DNA of 64,000 nt from CAVYTF01 sp963771435 (GCA_963771435.1 CAVYTF010000029.1:94689-158688), one strand, 5' to 3'; shown: positions 32,941-43,462, counted from the first letter of the stretch. A program made the numbers and translations. The notes: generated by a model not told the origin, from the letters alone.

Positions 32941-35320
32941 CCTGAATGATTATTTTTTTAAGCCGCTGGTACATAAACGAAATAACGAGGAGCAACACGC
33001 CAAGGCAAAAGAATGCAGCGATCTTGCCTGCAACAGGGATGTTGGTGATGTCGAACAGGAAGAGCTTTAAGAGCGTAAATAAAAACAGCACGAGGGATAT
33101 AATACGCAGGGGTTTGAATTTGTATCTCATGCCGAGCCACATAAAACAAAAGGAACATACGCCCCATAAAATGGGGAGGCATGTTTTAATAAAGACCCTT
33201 TCGATATAAGCCAATGAATTGTCTTTGCTGTAAAAAATACTGTTGGTTAACCAAAAGGCTTCGAAGCTTAAGAATATTACTATTGCACCACAGATGAGCC
33301 ATACAAAGAAAGAAGAATTTGTTTTGGAAGCGGGTTGTTCGTTTCTTATGATTTGTATAAGGTTATAGAAGATGGTGCCGATCAATATTGCAATGAGCCA
33401 TTCCGCATTGAAGTATGCAGTGAACTGCTGTGTTTCCAGTAAATGAGACTGCAGATCTGTAACAGCGCCGAGAGAAAAAAGATAAAATAGTATGCAAGCG
33501 CTAAGCAGCACTGACCGTAAAGTAACAGAAAGTTTAAGGGGCTCTATTCTACTGGTAATAAACAGAACCAAGAGGATAAAGAGAAAGGTATATAACTGGA
33601 GGTAAAGAATGTTTAAGCCGCTGTTGGAAAAGTAGTAGAGAAACTGGAAGTTAACCTCAAGAGAGCCGGTTAGGAAAAGTAATATAAGCGCTGTAATGCG
33701 GAACGTATTTTTCTTAATTGCTTTCTCAAGTGAATAATTGTTTTCGGATACTGTTTTCCTTCTGAGGATGAATAAAATGTAGGAAGCTACTGAACAATAA
33801 AGCCCTGTGATAAATGCTTTGTTCAGAATGATCCTAACCGTTAGTGAACCGTCGCTATAAACATTGCTCCAATCGAGCACTAAACTGATGAGCATGGCGA
33901 ACCAAATTATTAAGGAAGCATACTGTATGATCTCAATTTTTGACCGTTGATACAGCCATAACAACAGAACTGTTTCAGAAGCCCAAAAGAGGGTGATGTT
34001 GTTGCCATGCAATTGTATGGGGGCGGTTAATGAGATGAACGTTAACGTAATGCCGATAAGCAAGTAAAGAATGTTTGTATCAACGCTCTTTTTCCTGAAT
34101 AAAAAGTAAGAAGCAATAAGGTTAAACACGCCTATCATGGCGGTAAATAAACCCCTGTATCCGGGTTTATCCATCACCGTGATGCAATACAAACCTGTTG
34201 CAAAGAACAAGGCTGTATTTATTAATAAAATGGAAAAATCAGCAGCAATGAATTGTTTGTTCTCTTTAATGTTGTTGGCAATGTTGATAAAAAAGAAGAG
34301 CAGGTAAAAGATAGCCGCAAATATGAGCGCGTTCCTGTAAGTAATGGTAGGAGTGGCATCGGGCAATGAAAATAACCAGCTTCCAAAAAGTATTACTGTA
34401 AATATAAACGCAAGGATGTTCATCAACCGCCATGCCTTGTTATAAGCAATAATTAAAAGCCCAGCATTGAGAATGATGAGATAGGAAAATAACACCTTAT
34501 AATTGCCGCTACCATCGCTGACCAGAAACGGGGCTGCAAAACCGCCTATCAGCGCTATGATGGCGAGCTCCTGCCGGTCGTACAAAAGGGAAAGTATTAC
34601 AGTGAAGACTGTAATGACGATCATAATTATAAATGAGGCAGTTTGGCTGAACAAGTGAAACTGCTGGTAGGCAAGAGTAATTGTAAAATAAAAGACAGCG
34701 ATGCCGCCGCCGATCAGGACAGAACTGAAAGCATGATAACTGTTGCGGAGCCTGTGCGCTAATGTTACCAAAATGCCGCCGCATAAAATGCCAATGCCCA
34801 CGCGGCCAGCAGGGCCTATCCAATCATTATCTATAGCGAATTTTACAAAAAAGCCAATGGCTAATACCAGTATGGCAATGCCTATTTTACTAACAAGGTT
34901 TTCGCCTATGAATTTCTCCAGGTCAGGGTTTCTTTCAAAAAAAGTGGGCTTTGATGGAGGTGGTGCGGAAGGAGGATTGCTTTTTTTCTGCGTTATAAAA
35001 GGAATAATTTCCGGTTCTTTCTGTACGGGTGTTATACTTTTTATTTGTTGTGGTGCTTCTTCTTTTGCAAGAACAGGAGCTATAGGTTTCTCCTGAGCTT
35101 TAATAATAGGTTCAAATTCAGGCTCCTTTGTTTCTTTTGGTGCCTCCTTTGTTGGTTCAGTTGCAACAGTTTTAGAAGCTTGTTGTTTTGAAGCAGTAAG
35201 GCTATATTTTAATTCCTGAATTTCTGCGTCTATCTTTTTAAAATAATCGGTGGCATAGGTTCTGAATGTTACCAAGAATATCAAAACAATGATCAATAGC
35301 ACAATAATGATGGCTTCCAA
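32918..35320 (-). CDS. DUF2339 polytopic membrane protein
   Basis: An 800-residue protein. After one N-terminal membrane segment comes a charged coiled stretch (residues 25-130, Lys/Glu/Pro-rich), then FERNPDLEKFIGENLVSKIG followed by more than twenty hydrophobic helices. This entry into the membrane region (ENLVSKIGIAILVLAIGFFV, FAIDNDWIGPAGRVGIG) is characteristic of DUF2339. The function is unknown. It is the first gene of a two-gene unit with the DUF3999-like protein, overlapping by 23 bases. Confidence 0.85.
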   Translation of the reverse strand: MEAIIIVLLIIVLIFLVTFRTYATDYFKKIDAEIQELKYSLTASKQQASKTVATEPTKEAPKETKEPEFEPIIKAQEKPIAPVLAKEEAPQQIKSITPVQKEPEIIPFITQKKSNPPSAPPPSKPTFFERNPDLEKFIGENLVSKIGIAILVLAIGFFVKFAIDNDWIGPAGRVGIGILCGGILVTLAHRLRNSYHAFSSVLIGGGIAVFYFTITLAYQQFHLFSQTASFIIMIVITVFTVILSLLYDRQELAIIALIGGFAAPFLVSDGSGNYKVLFSYLIILNAGLLIIAYNKAWRLMNILAFIFTVILFGSWLFSLPDATPTITYRNALIFAAIFYLLFFFINIANNIKENKQFIAADFSILLINTALFFATGLYCITVMDKPGYRGLFTAMIGVFNLIASYFLFRKKSVDTNILYLLIGITLTFISLTAPIQLHGNNITLFWASETVLLLWLYQRSKIEIIQYASLIIWFAMLISLVLDWSNVYSDGSLTVRIILNKAFITGLYCSVASYILFILRRKTVSENNYSLEKAIKKNTFRITALILLFLTGSLEVNFQFLYYFSNSGLNILYLQLYTFLFILLVLFITSRIEPLKLSVTLRSVLLSACILFYLFSLGAVTDLQSHLLETQQFTAYFNAEWLIAILIGTIFYNLIQIIRNEQPASKTNSSFFVWLICGAIVIFLSFEAFWLTNSIFYSKDNSLAYIERVFIKTCLPILWGVCSFCFMWLGMRYKFKPLRIISLVLFLFTLLKLFLFDITNIPVAGKIAAFFCLGVLLLVISFMYQRLKKIIIQDEEKKPL

Positions 35321-35411
35321 TTGATGGCTTTTTGGTTGGGCTAAAGATATAGATGTTTTTAATACTTATTTTTTATAGAGGCCATTCCATGATAATTGTA
35401 TAAATAAAGAG

Positions 35412-35435
35412 TGCTGCGAAGTTGCCTTCGCAGCA
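35412..35435 (-). terminator. probable terminator of the M16 protease gene
   Basis: TGCTGCGAAG and CTTCGCAGCA form a perfect 10-bp stem with a TTGC loop, 26 bases past the protease stop. The T-run on the minus strand is broken (CTCTTTATTTAT), so strength is uncertain. Confidence 0.65.
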
Positions 35436-35461
35436 TTCTTGTCATTTTAGCGAGCCATTAT

Positions 35462-38185
35462 TTATTGTTTCTTAAAGTCCCCAGCATAAACAAAAGTTAT
35501 TTTTTCTAGGCTGATATACTTTCTCAGGGCTGCGTTTACCTGTGCAAGCGTAAGGCTTTTTACTTTGCTTTCATAATCACTATAATAAGCCAGGTCTTTT
35601 CCTTCACTCATGTACGAAGACAGGCGTGAGGCAAGACTTTCATCGTTTCCAAGATAAGTTTTGCGTTGCTGTAACCAACTTGCGACACATTTTTTAAGCT
35701 CATCATCTTTGAAGCCCTCCGCAAGCGCTTTGGTTATCACTTCGCGCACAGCACTGTCGAGCTTGTTTTTAACCATGGGATTGAATATGGCATAAGCTCC
35801 CCAGAAACCTGCCGGGTATTTGTAGCTTGAATAAAGATAAGAACCAGCCCCATAGCTCATGCCGTCAGTTTCACGCAGCCGCAGGGGTATGCGAGAAGAG
35901 AGAAAGGCCCCGCCGCCAAGCATTTCGTCAGCTATGTCCAGCGCGATGTAGTCGGCTTCCCCTTCTCTTAAAGGCAGGTTTATCCCTGCGGCTAAAACTG
36001 CATTCTTCTTATCAGGGATATTTACATTCTCAAGGCTTCCTTTTATATCTGTATATTTTTCCTCTATCTCTGTGTAAGGCTGTTTACCTGTAAAATCAGC
36101 GAGGTTTTTTTTGAGGAAAACCGGAATAGCCAAGGAGTCTATATTCCCTACAAAAGAAGCATAGCCATTATTGGCACCATAAAAATTGCTGTAAAAACTT
36201 TTCAGGTCATCAAGCGATACATGCTGCAGGTCGCTAAGGCTTTCTTCCACATCTTCGGGGTAAAGAGGATGCCCTTTAGGATAGGCAGTCATTTTTTTGC
36301 CTGCCACAGAAAAGGCGATATACTGAGGGTCGCTCTGGTTGGCTTCAAATTCACCTTTCATGTCCAGCAGCATTTTGTCATATTCTGTTTTATCAAAAGA
36401 AGGATGTTCCAGCACATCAGCAAGCAGGCCAAGCGCGGCGTTCACATTGTCTTTGTCCGTGCTCATGGTTATATTAATATCTGCAGCATTGCCAGAGACA
36501 TAAAGGCTAGTTTTCAGTTTATCCAGCAAATCATTAATATCTTTTTTGCTTTTGGTTGTTGTTCCGTTCATAAGCATTCGCGCAGTCATTTGCGGGATAA
36601 TGTTTTTGCCCGTGAGGCTTTTTTCATCGCCTATTTTCAGGACCATGTTCACATATATCTTATTGCCTTTGGTTGGCTTTTTAAGCAAAGCGTATTGCAT
36701 GCCGTTGGCCAGTTTGCCATACTGTGTATGTTTTTTTATATTGGGGATGCTTACTTCAAAAGTGCCGGTCTCAGTTTCTGTTGCCTTGCCCTTGTAATTT
36801 TTAACGAGTGAATCTATGTTTGGCCTTTGCGTAACAATCGTTCTTTCGGGCGTTTTATCAGGAATAAAAACTCCCCAGGTTCGGTTGCTTGGCAGGTAAT
36901 ATTTTGTTAGTTCAGCCTGCACATCAGCCAAGGTAAGCTTGTCAAGCCTGTCCCTATACAAATAAAACAAACGCCAGTCGCCCGCTCCTATCATTTCAGC
37001 AATACCAATGCAGAAATTCTCTGTGTTTGTTTGAAAATCGTAGACCTGTTTATTCAATGCATTTTTAGCCCTGTCGACCTGTTCCTGCGTGATAACGGTG
37101 GTTGGAAGTTTATCTGCGGAAGCAATAAAAGCTGTTTTTGCACTGTCCAGGCTTTTGCCTTGCGGCACGCTGCATCCAAAGTAAGAGAACCCTGGGTCAT
37201 AAAGGGTAGGGCTCCAGCTGTATACTTTTGTGGCAAGCTGTGGCTGCACAAGCGCCTTATAAAAAATACCCGATGGGTCATTGGTTAGTATATTAAGCAC
37301 CGCATCGTTCGCTACAAAATCCTTATCGGAATAAGAAGGAGTATGATAAGCCATCCCGATGAAAGAAATATCGCCATTGCGTTTTAGTTCCACATAACGT
37401 TCGCCGTCCTGGGGTGGCTCAACCGTATATGGCGGCTGGATAACCCGCGATGGCTTTGGTATGCTTCCAAAATACTTTGCTATCCAGGCCAGCGTTTGCT
37501 TTTCATCAAACTTTCCGCCCACTATTAAGGTTGCGTTATCCGGCTGGTAATACTTTTGGTAGAAGGTTTTTAAATTACCGATAGGCACTCTTTCTATATC
37601 CTCTTTACTGCCAATGGTTGCCTTTCCGTAGTTATGCCAGAGGTACATAGTTGAAAGTATCCTTTCCTGGAGGATATTATCAGGGTAATTCTCATCTGAT
37701 TCAAATTCATTACGTACCACAGAAAACTCTTTTTGCAGGTCTTCATTGCGCATAAGCGAGTTTACCATCCTGTCCGATTCCATATCAAGCGCCCACACCA
37801 GGTTACTGTCAGTTGCAGGCAGTATCTCGTAATAAAACGTTCGGTCATACCAGGTAGTGCCATTGGCGCTCGCGCCTTTGTCGGCAATTGTTTTCTTAAT
37901 GCTCGAGAACTTTTTGGAGCCTTTGAACATCATGTGTTCCAATAGGTGCGCCATACCTGTTTCCCCATATCCTTCCTGACGCGAACCTACATGATAAACA
38001 ACGTTGACAACTACATTGTTGATGGTTGCATCCGGCACCATCAATACCTGGAGGCCATTAGCCAGGTGGTATTCTTTTACTCCTTCCACCGAGGTTACAA
38101 AAGCAGGAGAAGAGGAAGATGTTTGCTGGGCAACAGCCATTTGGAGTGAAGCTGCCAGGAAACAAAAGGCGATGAGTCTTTTCAT
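35462..38185 (-). CDS. M16 family zinc metallopeptidase, two-domain
   Basis: A 907-residue exported protease (signal peptide residues 1-19). The inverted zinc motif HXXEH is HLLEH (His80, Glu83, His84), followed by MMFKGSKKF and the downstream acidic RNEFESDEN that supplies the third ligand. A second M16 half (about residues 490-900, LANGMQYALLKKPTKGNKIY...) lacks HXXEH, as usual in pitrilysin-type proteins where it forms the other side of the chamber. It likely degrades peptides in the periplasm. It is transcribed alone and divergent from the L,D-transpeptidase gene. Confidence 0.92.
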   Translation of the reverse strand: MKRLIAFCFLAASLQMAVAQQTSSSSPAFVTSVEGVKEYHLANGLQVLMVPDATINNVVVNVVYHVGSRQEGYGETGMAHLLEHMMFKGSKKFSSIKKTIADKGASANGTTWYDRTFYYEILPATDSNLVWALDMESDRMVNSLMRNEDLQKEFSVVRNEFESDENYPDNILQERILSTMYLWHNYGKATIGSKEDIERVPIGNLKTFYQKYYQPDNATLIVGGKFDEKQTLAWIAKYFGSIPKPSRVIQPPYTVEPPQDGERYVELKRNGDISFIGMAYHTPSYSDKDFVANDAVLNILTNDPSGIFYKALVQPQLATKVYSWSPTLYDPGFSYFGCSVPQGKSLDSAKTAFIASADKLPTTVITQEQVDRAKNALNKQVYDFQTNTENFCIGIAEMIGAGDWRLFYLYRDRLDKLTLADVQAELTKYYLPSNRTWGVFIPDKTPERTIVTQRPNIDSLVKNYKGKATETETGTFEVSIPNIKKHTQYGKLANGMQYALLKKPTKGNKIYVNMVLKIGDEKSLTGKNIIPQMTARMLMNGTTTKSKKDINDLLDKLKTSLYVSGNAADINITMSTDKDNVNAALGLLADVLEHPSFDKTEYDKMLLDMKGEFEANQSDPQYIAFSVAGKKMTAYPKGHPLYPEDVEESLSDLQHVSLDDLKSFYSNFYGANNGYASFVGNIDSLAIPVFLKKNLADFTGKQPYTEIEEKYTDIKGSLENVNIPDKKNAVLAAGINLPLREGEADYIALDIADEMLGGGAFLSSRIPLRLRETDGMSYGAGSYLYSSYKYPAGFWGAYAIFNPMVKNKLDSAVREVITKALAEGFKDDELKKCVASWLQQRKTYLGNDESLASRLSSYMSEGKDLAYYSDYESKVKSLTLAQVNAALRKYISLEKITFVYAGDFKKQ

Positions 38186-38325
38186 ATCAATTGATTTAGG
38201 GGATAAATATATACTTCTTTTGTTAGTATCACACCGGCTGCAAGGATATTTTGTTTCGCTTTATTTGGTTTAATACAATAATTGCTAATTTCCAATGAAG
38301 GCATGGGTTTTGACTCTATGAGGGC

Positions 38326-39900
38326 ATGAAAAAAATAGCGGTTATCGCCTGCATCGTATTAGCAGCAGCATGTACAAACAATAAAAAGGCCCCCGGATCA
38401 TCCCCTAACCAAAGAAATACTTCAATAAACAGTTCAAATGCATATAATGATCTTTTTTTAGACAGTAACGCTGTTGAACAATTTATTACGCAACAATCTA
38501 TGCCTGACACTATGCAGGAACTGATGAGAAATTTCTACAACGTAAGAAATTTTGAGTTCGCATGGTTTTCCTCCAAGGGCGTATCTGAACAGGCTTCAAG
38601 TTTTAGCAGTTTGTATAAATATGATAAGGATAGCAATTTCAGCCGTTCGCTGGAAAATCGTTTTGACAACCTGGCAATGGATACTCTTGCGCTTGTGGCC
38701 AATGACTCCAACGTAGTAAAAACTGAATTGCAACTGACCCAGCATTTTATTCAATATATAACAGGCAACAACAAGGATGAGAATGCATTGTATGACCTTA
38801 TCCCAACAAAGAAAACAAAACTGCTTGACCTTGTCAGCACAACACTTTCTTCCAATAAACCACCGGTTGTACTCACGGACAATGTATCTTATAACCAACT
38901 GCTTAAACAATTGCAGAAATACTACAGCATTTATAAAAAGGGAGGATGGGATACCATTCCTGCGGACATTAAACTATATAAAAAAGGAACAACCACTCCC
39001 GCAATTGCCTTGCTGAAGAAAAGGCTTGCGGTAACGGGCGAATATGCATCAACTGATACCACTTCCAGCTTTAATAATGAACTGGACAGCGCCGTAAAAA
39101 TCTTTCAACTAACGCATGGCCATAAACCAAATGGCGTTTTAAGCAAAGATCTGATAACTGAAATGAACGTTCCTGTTTTGAAAAGAATGGAGCAGTTGCT
39201 CGTGAACATGGAAAGAGCGAAATGGATGCCTGTAGCATCGAAAGGCAAACTTGTTTTGGTGAATATCCCTGAGTTTGAATTGCACGCATGGCAAAATGAT
39301 CAGAAGGCTTTTGATATGAACGTGGTGGTAGGCTCGGAAGCCAACGGCACCATTATGTTTTCTGGCAATATAAGCGAGGTTGTTTTCTCGCCTTACTGGA
39401 ACATTCCTGCAAGCATTACACGGAAAGACATTGTTCCCCACATGAAAAGCAATAAAGATTATCTTAAAGAACACAACATGCAGATCGTTGGCCAGGATAA
39501 TGGTTTGCCAGTTGTTAGGCAATTGCCGGGCATTAAAAACGCTTTAGGAAGGGTGAAGTTCTTATTCCCCAACAGCTTTAATATATACCTGCACGATACA
39601 AATGAAAAAGGCCTTTTCAGCACTGATAAAAGGTCAGACAGCCACGGTTGCATTCGTTTGCAGGACCCAGTTAAAATGGCTCAGTTCATCCTGGAAGATC
39701 CTGCTAAATGGCCTGTGGCAAAGATAAATGAGGCTATGAACAGCGGCAAAGAGAAAACTGTGGAAGTAAAAAAGCCTGTACCAGTGATGATCACCTATTA
39801 TAGCGCCTGGGTGGACGACAATAACCTATTGCATTTTGCAGATGATATTTATAACCATGATGCTTCCATGGCAAGTAAAATGTTTACGGATCCGCTTTAA
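38326..39900 (+). CDS. L,D-transpeptidase lipoprotein (YcbB-type)
   Basis: A 524-residue protein with lipoprotein signal MKKIAVIACIVLAAACTNNK (Cys16). Order of domains: scaffold (about 40-225), a peptidoglycan-binding domain (about 227-290, ALLKKRLAVTGEYAS...VKIFQLTHGHKPNG), and the YkuD catalytic domain (about 305-470) with SDSHGCIRLQDP holding the active Cys and His. The C-terminal YYSAWVDDNNLLHFADDIYN is typical of the YcbB group. Such enzymes make 3-3 crosslinks in peptidoglycan or attach proteins to it. The neighbour, facing it stop to stop, is a second transpeptidase-like gene of a different family. Confidence 0.9.
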   Translation: MKKIAVIACIVLAAACTNNKKAPGSSPNQRNTSINSSNAYNDLFLDSNAVEQFITQQSMPDTMQELMRNFYNVRNFEFAWFSSKGVSEQASSFSSLYKYDKDSNFSRSLENRFDNLAMDTLALVANDSNVVKTELQLTQHFIQYITGNNKDENALYDLIPTKKTKLLDLVSTTLSSNKPPVVLTDNVSYNQLLKQLQKYYSIYKKGGWDTIPADIKLYKKGTTTPAIALLKKRLAVTGEYASTDTTSSFNNELDSAVKIFQLTHGHKPNGVLSKDLITEMNVPVLKRMEQLLVNMERAKWMPVASKGKLVLVNIPEFELHAWQNDQKAFDMNVVVGSEANGTIMFSGNISEVVFSPYWNIPASITRKDIVPHMKSNKDYLKEHNMQIVGQDNGLPVVRQLPGIKNALGRVKFLFPNSFNIYLHDTNEKGLFSTDKRSDSHGCIRLQDPVKMAQFILEDPAKWPVAKINEAMNSGKEKTVEVKKPVPVMITYYSAWVDDNNLLHFADDIYNHDASMASKMFTDPL

Positions 39901-39903
39901 GAT

Positions 39904-40626
39904 CTATGCAGTGTGCAGCACAGAGGAATGTGAAAGATAATTTCTGTCGGGGCTGTACATGAACAGGCAGGTGCCATTCTTTATTTGCTGGATGATGCCT
40001 TTATATAAACCTTCAGGAACCGCAGGGCAGCCTTCGCTTCTGCCGATATATCCCTGGGCATGGATAAAACTTTCATTTACATAAGCCGCGCTGTGCATCA
40101 CGATGCCCCTGTTGAAAGCGTTGTCGTTGATGCCTTTTTCCTCGCCCATAAGGCGCATGGAATAACCATGATGGCCATTATAAGTATCGCCCGTTATATA
40201 AAAACCGAGACTGCTTTCAAAGCTGTTGGTGGCGTTGGAAAAAGCAGTGGCGAGCGCTTTGCCTGAATTCCGGCCATGAGAAACATACGTATTATAAACA
40301 AGCTTGTCATTCTTAAGATCAAGCACAAACAGGCGTTTCTTATCAGACGTTAAACTGAAATCAATAATGGACAGGATGCGGCCGTCCACTATCTTCCCCT
40401 GCGCTAATAAACTATTATATCCCTGCATGGCATAATCAAAAGCTGTACGGGATAATCCCAAAGCGCCAAGCTGCAACGAATCGTACAGGCAAAATGTGTT
40501 TGCGCACGCAACACTGCCCGCAGGAATGAGCTTTAATAATTTATTGGTGGGAGAGAATGAAAAAGAAACAAGACATACAAAGAGAAAGAATAATGCTACA
40601 AACTTTTTTTTCACAGGTCCTTTCAT
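39904..40626 (-). CDS. murein L,D-transpeptidase-like protein (YkuD_2 type)
   Basis: From ATG 40626 a 240-residue exported protein (signal MKGPVKKKFVALFFLFVCLV). The catalytic domain has VSHGRNSGKALATAFSNAT, YITGDTYNGHHGYSMRLMG, RGIVMHSAAYV and the active-site YIGRSEGCPAVP (Cys with preceding Ser/Glu). These mark the YkuD_2 branch rather than classic YkuD. It probably acts on peptidoglycan stem peptides in the periplasm. Its stop is 3 bases from the stop of the other transpeptidase. I prefer this start to the one at 40677 because it yields a proper signal peptide. Confidence 0.85.
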   Translation of the reverse strand: MKGPVKKKFVALFFLFVCLVSFSFSPTNKLLKLIPAGSVACANTFCLYDSLQLGALGLSRTAFDYAMQGYNSLLAQGKIVDGRILSIIDFSLTSDKKRLFVLDLKNDKLVYNTYVSHGRNSGKALATAFSNATNSFESSLGFYITGDTYNGHHGYSMRLMGEEKGINDNAFNRGIVMHSAAYVNESFIHAQGYIGRSEGCPAVPEGLYKGIIQQIKNGTCLFMYSPDRNYLSHSSVLHTA

Positions 40627-40773
40627 CGAATGGTATTTAACTGGTTTAAAATTGTGTAATGCAAATGTCGCCCGCAATTCTTTACCAGCTATGTTTTCAA
40701 TGAAATTTAAACCTCCTTTTAACTGCCTTTTGTCATACTATGACAATGCGGTGACTATTCCGCAGCCTGTAGC

Positions 40774-41271
40774 TTAATATGGCGTTTCCTCTTCGGTTGT
40801 TTCTTCATCTTCCGGCAGGTCAAGGTCTTCGCCTTCTGCGTCGCTTTCCAGGTCAGCTTCCATTAGCGGCACGCCATCATCATCAACATTGTCCAGCGTC
40901 ATGCGGCGCCTGTCTTCTGCCTCTTCATCGCCCGGCGTTTGTTCAGCGGCCATTTCCAGCATCTGCCTTTCGGTGGGCGTCACTTTATCTTCACTATTCT
41001 CATCATAATCGCTTTCGTCACTTACCAGGTTGCCGCCTTCTAGGTCATCATCATCATCTTCTTCTTCATCGTCCAAAATTCCCTCGCCTTCCTCATCGGC
41101 AGAGGAAATGGTTGTGTCGGCATATTCGCGCATATCGGGCACATGAATATGTTCCTGCCCCGGAATATCTTTCACATCCGGCAGGTCAAGCACTGCCCCA
41201 TCCGGTTGCAAATGTTTACGGTCATTCGCAGATTCCGCCATATCCCCATTGTTTGTTTTATCTTTTTGCAT
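40774..41271 (-). CDS. very acidic hypothetical protein
   Basis: A 165-residue protein in which about 40 percent of residues are Asp or Glu, with runs such as ILDDEEEDDDDDLEGGN. The N-terminal third holds a more varied block (LDLPDVKDIPGQEHIHVPDM) that may be the conserved, binding part; the rest should be disordered. No signal or membrane segment. I recall similar acidic proteins carrying a DVKDIPGQE-type block in Bacteroidota, without known function. The frame opposite it on the plus strand (40779-41273) is a shadow. Confidence 0.7.
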   Translation of the reverse strand: MQKDKTNNGDMAESANDRKHLQPDGAVLDLPDVKDIPGQEHIHVPDMREYADTTISSADEEGEGILDDEEEDDDDDLEGGNLVSDESDYDENSEDKVTPTERQMLEMAAEQTPGDEEAEDRRRMTLDNVDDDGVPLMEADLESDAEGEDLDLPEDEETTEEETPY

Positions 41272-41360
41272 GATGATAGTTTTTTTGTGTTTTGAGTTGA
41301 ATTATTTCTCCTTAAAAAGAAAATATCATACCAAATAGCCTTCAGCCTTTGACCAATATC

Positions 41361-42575
41361 TCACACCGGCTGCATCGATACCTTATTCCGTTTCATCAGG
41401 TTTAATACAATAACCCCCAACCCTATAAACAGCAAGCCCACAAGCGCTTCGTCTATCAGCATCCATTTGCTATTGAATTTATCGTGTGCCCATCCATCGA
41501 AGGCGGTCATATACACCACAGGTAAATTGCCGAGGGACGAGAGTAATGCATACTTGGTGGAGGCGTTCTTTTTGCCGATGGCGAATAATAATGCCGATGA
41601 AAAACCTGCATAGCACATGCCCAGGTCAAAGGCATAAACAAGCACGCCTGCGATAAACACATCAGGCTGCAAAGGGCAGACCGCCATCACCAGTGCGATC
41701 GCCGCCGACAGTGCGCCTGCGCCCAGGTAGGCCACCCAGTTGCCCCATTTATCGGCGATGAAACCACCGAGCACACAGCCAACTGCACTCACCACGCCGC
41801 TCAGAACGCCGGTTATCAAAGCCACCGTGTCCGCATTCACCTTCCAGTCCCCCGCTATGGCAGACCAGACATTAGAAGCCCCGCCGCTGCCGATGGGCGC
41901 AACGCAAATGAAGATGATGACGTATAACAGGATGGGTATTTTCACCATGGTGATAATGTCCCTGCCCATTTCCAGCAGTTCCGCTTTCACGGTTTTGCCT
42001 TTAATGTGCTGCACATCTTTTATCCATAAAACCGCCAGCGCAAACACGATGGAAGCGATGCCCAGCGCCAACCCGGCTATCTGGATACTGTAATGCGTTG
42101 CCAGCCATAACCCCGCGCCGCCGCCCAGCCCTGCGCCGCCCAGGTTGCCCGCCTGGAACCAGCCGCCAGCGCTCCCTTTTTTGTTATCGGCTATGCGGTG
42201 CGCCATAAACCCGCCAACGGGTAACATGCTGAACGTGGCCGCCACCTGCGACACGAACACAATAACGGTGAGCCATAGGGCTCCCTTTACGGTGAGGGGC
42301 GTGAAACAAAGCAGCAGCAACGCAGCTACCGACGCAACCACGCCAATGGCAAACCACTTGCGCAAACTGAGCGAAAGGTCTGCCACAGGGCCCCAGATGA
42401 ACCGCCAGAGATTGGCAGCAAGGCCAATGGCCACAATGCTGGCAGTTTCAGCCACGGGAAAACCATTTTTTGTGAGCAGGTAAGGCAGCGCCACGGTAAC
42501 AAATCCGCTGCTGATGCCCGAAGGGAGCACCAAAAAGAAAATGTACCACGGTTTTGCGAAAGATCGTTCTTGCAT
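41361..42575 (-). CDS. major facilitator superfamily transporter
   Basis: From ATG 42575 a 404-residue protein (MQERSFAKPWYIFFLVLPSG) with twelve hydrophobic segments. The loop between helices 2 and 3 reads WGPVADLSLSLRKWF, the expected MFS motif-A position, and a repeated one (GGFIADKWGNWVAYLG) is in the second half. It resembles the AmpG/PAT-like transporters, which import muropeptides or acetyl-CoA, but the substrate is open. The upstream ATG at 42629 lies in intergenic repeat-like DNA (TTCAACCATTCAAC) and is less likely. The coding DNA is distinctly GC-rich compared with its surroundings. Confidence 0.8.
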   Translation of the reverse strand: MQERSFAKPWYIFFLVLPSGISSGFVTVALPYLLTKNGFPVAETASIVAIGLAANLWRFIWGPVADLSLSLRKWFAIGVVASVAALLLLCFTPLTVKGALWLTVIVFVSQVAATFSMLPVGGFMAHRIADNKKGSAGGWFQAGNLGGAGLGGGAGLWLATHYSIQIAGLALGIASIVFALAVLWIKDVQHIKGKTVKAELLEMGRDIITMVKIPILLYVIIFICVAPIGSGGASNVWSAIAGDWKVNADTVALITGVLSGVVSAVGCVLGGFIADKWGNWVAYLGAGALSAAIALVMAVCPLQPDVFIAGVLVYAFDLGMCYAGFSSALLFAIGKKNASTKYALLSSLGNLPVVYMTAFDGWAHDKFNSKWMLIDEALVGLLFIGLGVIVLNLMKRNKVSMQPV

Positions 42576-42736
42576 GAATAGAGCTGTTGAATGGTTGAAT
42601 AGAGGGCAATATAGAACTTTCGGGGGCAAAATGGGTGTTTATTGTATGTATTTATATAAGGTAGTCAGAAGTTTATTGTATTTGAAGGAATGTTAGTTAG
42701 CTTTCCATACTAAATCAGGTTAGCTACCAGTAGAAA

Positions 42737-43336
42737 ATGAAATACCTCTTTATACTTCTCAGTTTTTGGGCGATGAGTGCATGCGCTCAAAATAAATTGG
42801 ATTTTGGGGCTATTAAGGCTGATTCACATTTTTCATGTAATGAACCTCAAGGTGCAATTGAAATAGATTGCGGTCTTGATAAGATCTGTAATTCAAAAAA
42901 TGAATTAGAGATACGAGTTAGTGCCTTTTATGCACCAATGCCTTTTTTTGCTATCTATGTGCTGACTTATAGCGATAGTGGCTGGGCAGCTAAGAAGTAT
43001 GAATATAATTTAGCGTATAAGAAATATGATACAAGCCATTTGATCCAAATAGCTACTTTAAAGTCGCGACAAACAATAGAAAATATCTTTGATACTTTGA
43101 AACTAAATAATATTTTCACTCTACCTGACCAGGATAGTTTACAACATGATTTAAATATCAAATCTTACGTGGATGATGGAAGTATTTATTTGGTGACTTT
43201 TAAGGTGGGCAATCAGTTTAGAAAGTATGACTTTGATAATCCTAAAATATTCCATGAAAAGTATAGAGAGGTGAAAGAGTTTACTTATTATTTAAATATT
43301 GCCAATGTTTTTTATAATGCATTTGATAAGCATTAA
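42737..43336 (+). CDS. exported hypothetical protein
   Basis: A 199-residue protein with signal MKYLFILLSFWAMSACAQNK, possibly a lipoprotein (SAC). The mature part is alpha/beta with Lys/Tyr-rich stretches (WAAKKYEYNLAYKKYDTSHL, LKLNNIFTLPDQDSLQHDLN) and ends in a helical segment. The repeated YxxKY and DSL patterns recall small Bacteroidota lipoproteins of unknown role, such as those at 8393-9604, but I see no clear homology. It is AT-rich. Confidence 0.6.
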   Translation: MKYLFILLSFWAMSACAQNKLDFGAIKADSHFSCNEPQGAIEIDCGLDKICNSKNELEIRVSAFYAPMPFFAIYVLTYSDSGWAAKKYEYNLAYKKYDTSHLIQIATLKSRQTIENIFDTLKLNNIFTLPDQDSLQHDLNIKSYVDDGSIYLVTFKVGNQFRKYDFDNPKIFHEKYREVKEFTYYLNIANVFYNAFDKH

Positions 43337-43462
43337 TTAATATGCTGTTGATGCTGGAAGGCAATTATCCCGACACATTTGTACAGGTTCGCCGCCAATG
43401 GGGCTTTATGAAGGAGGATTATTGATGGAAAGGAATTATAGACTACAAGAATTAAATACAAA

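Noticed and set aside
40779..41273. 164-codon plus-strand frame rich in His, Leu, Pro and Arg
   Set aside because: It is the mirror of the acidic gene on the other strand (GAA/GAT codons read in reverse) and has no signal or family resemblance.
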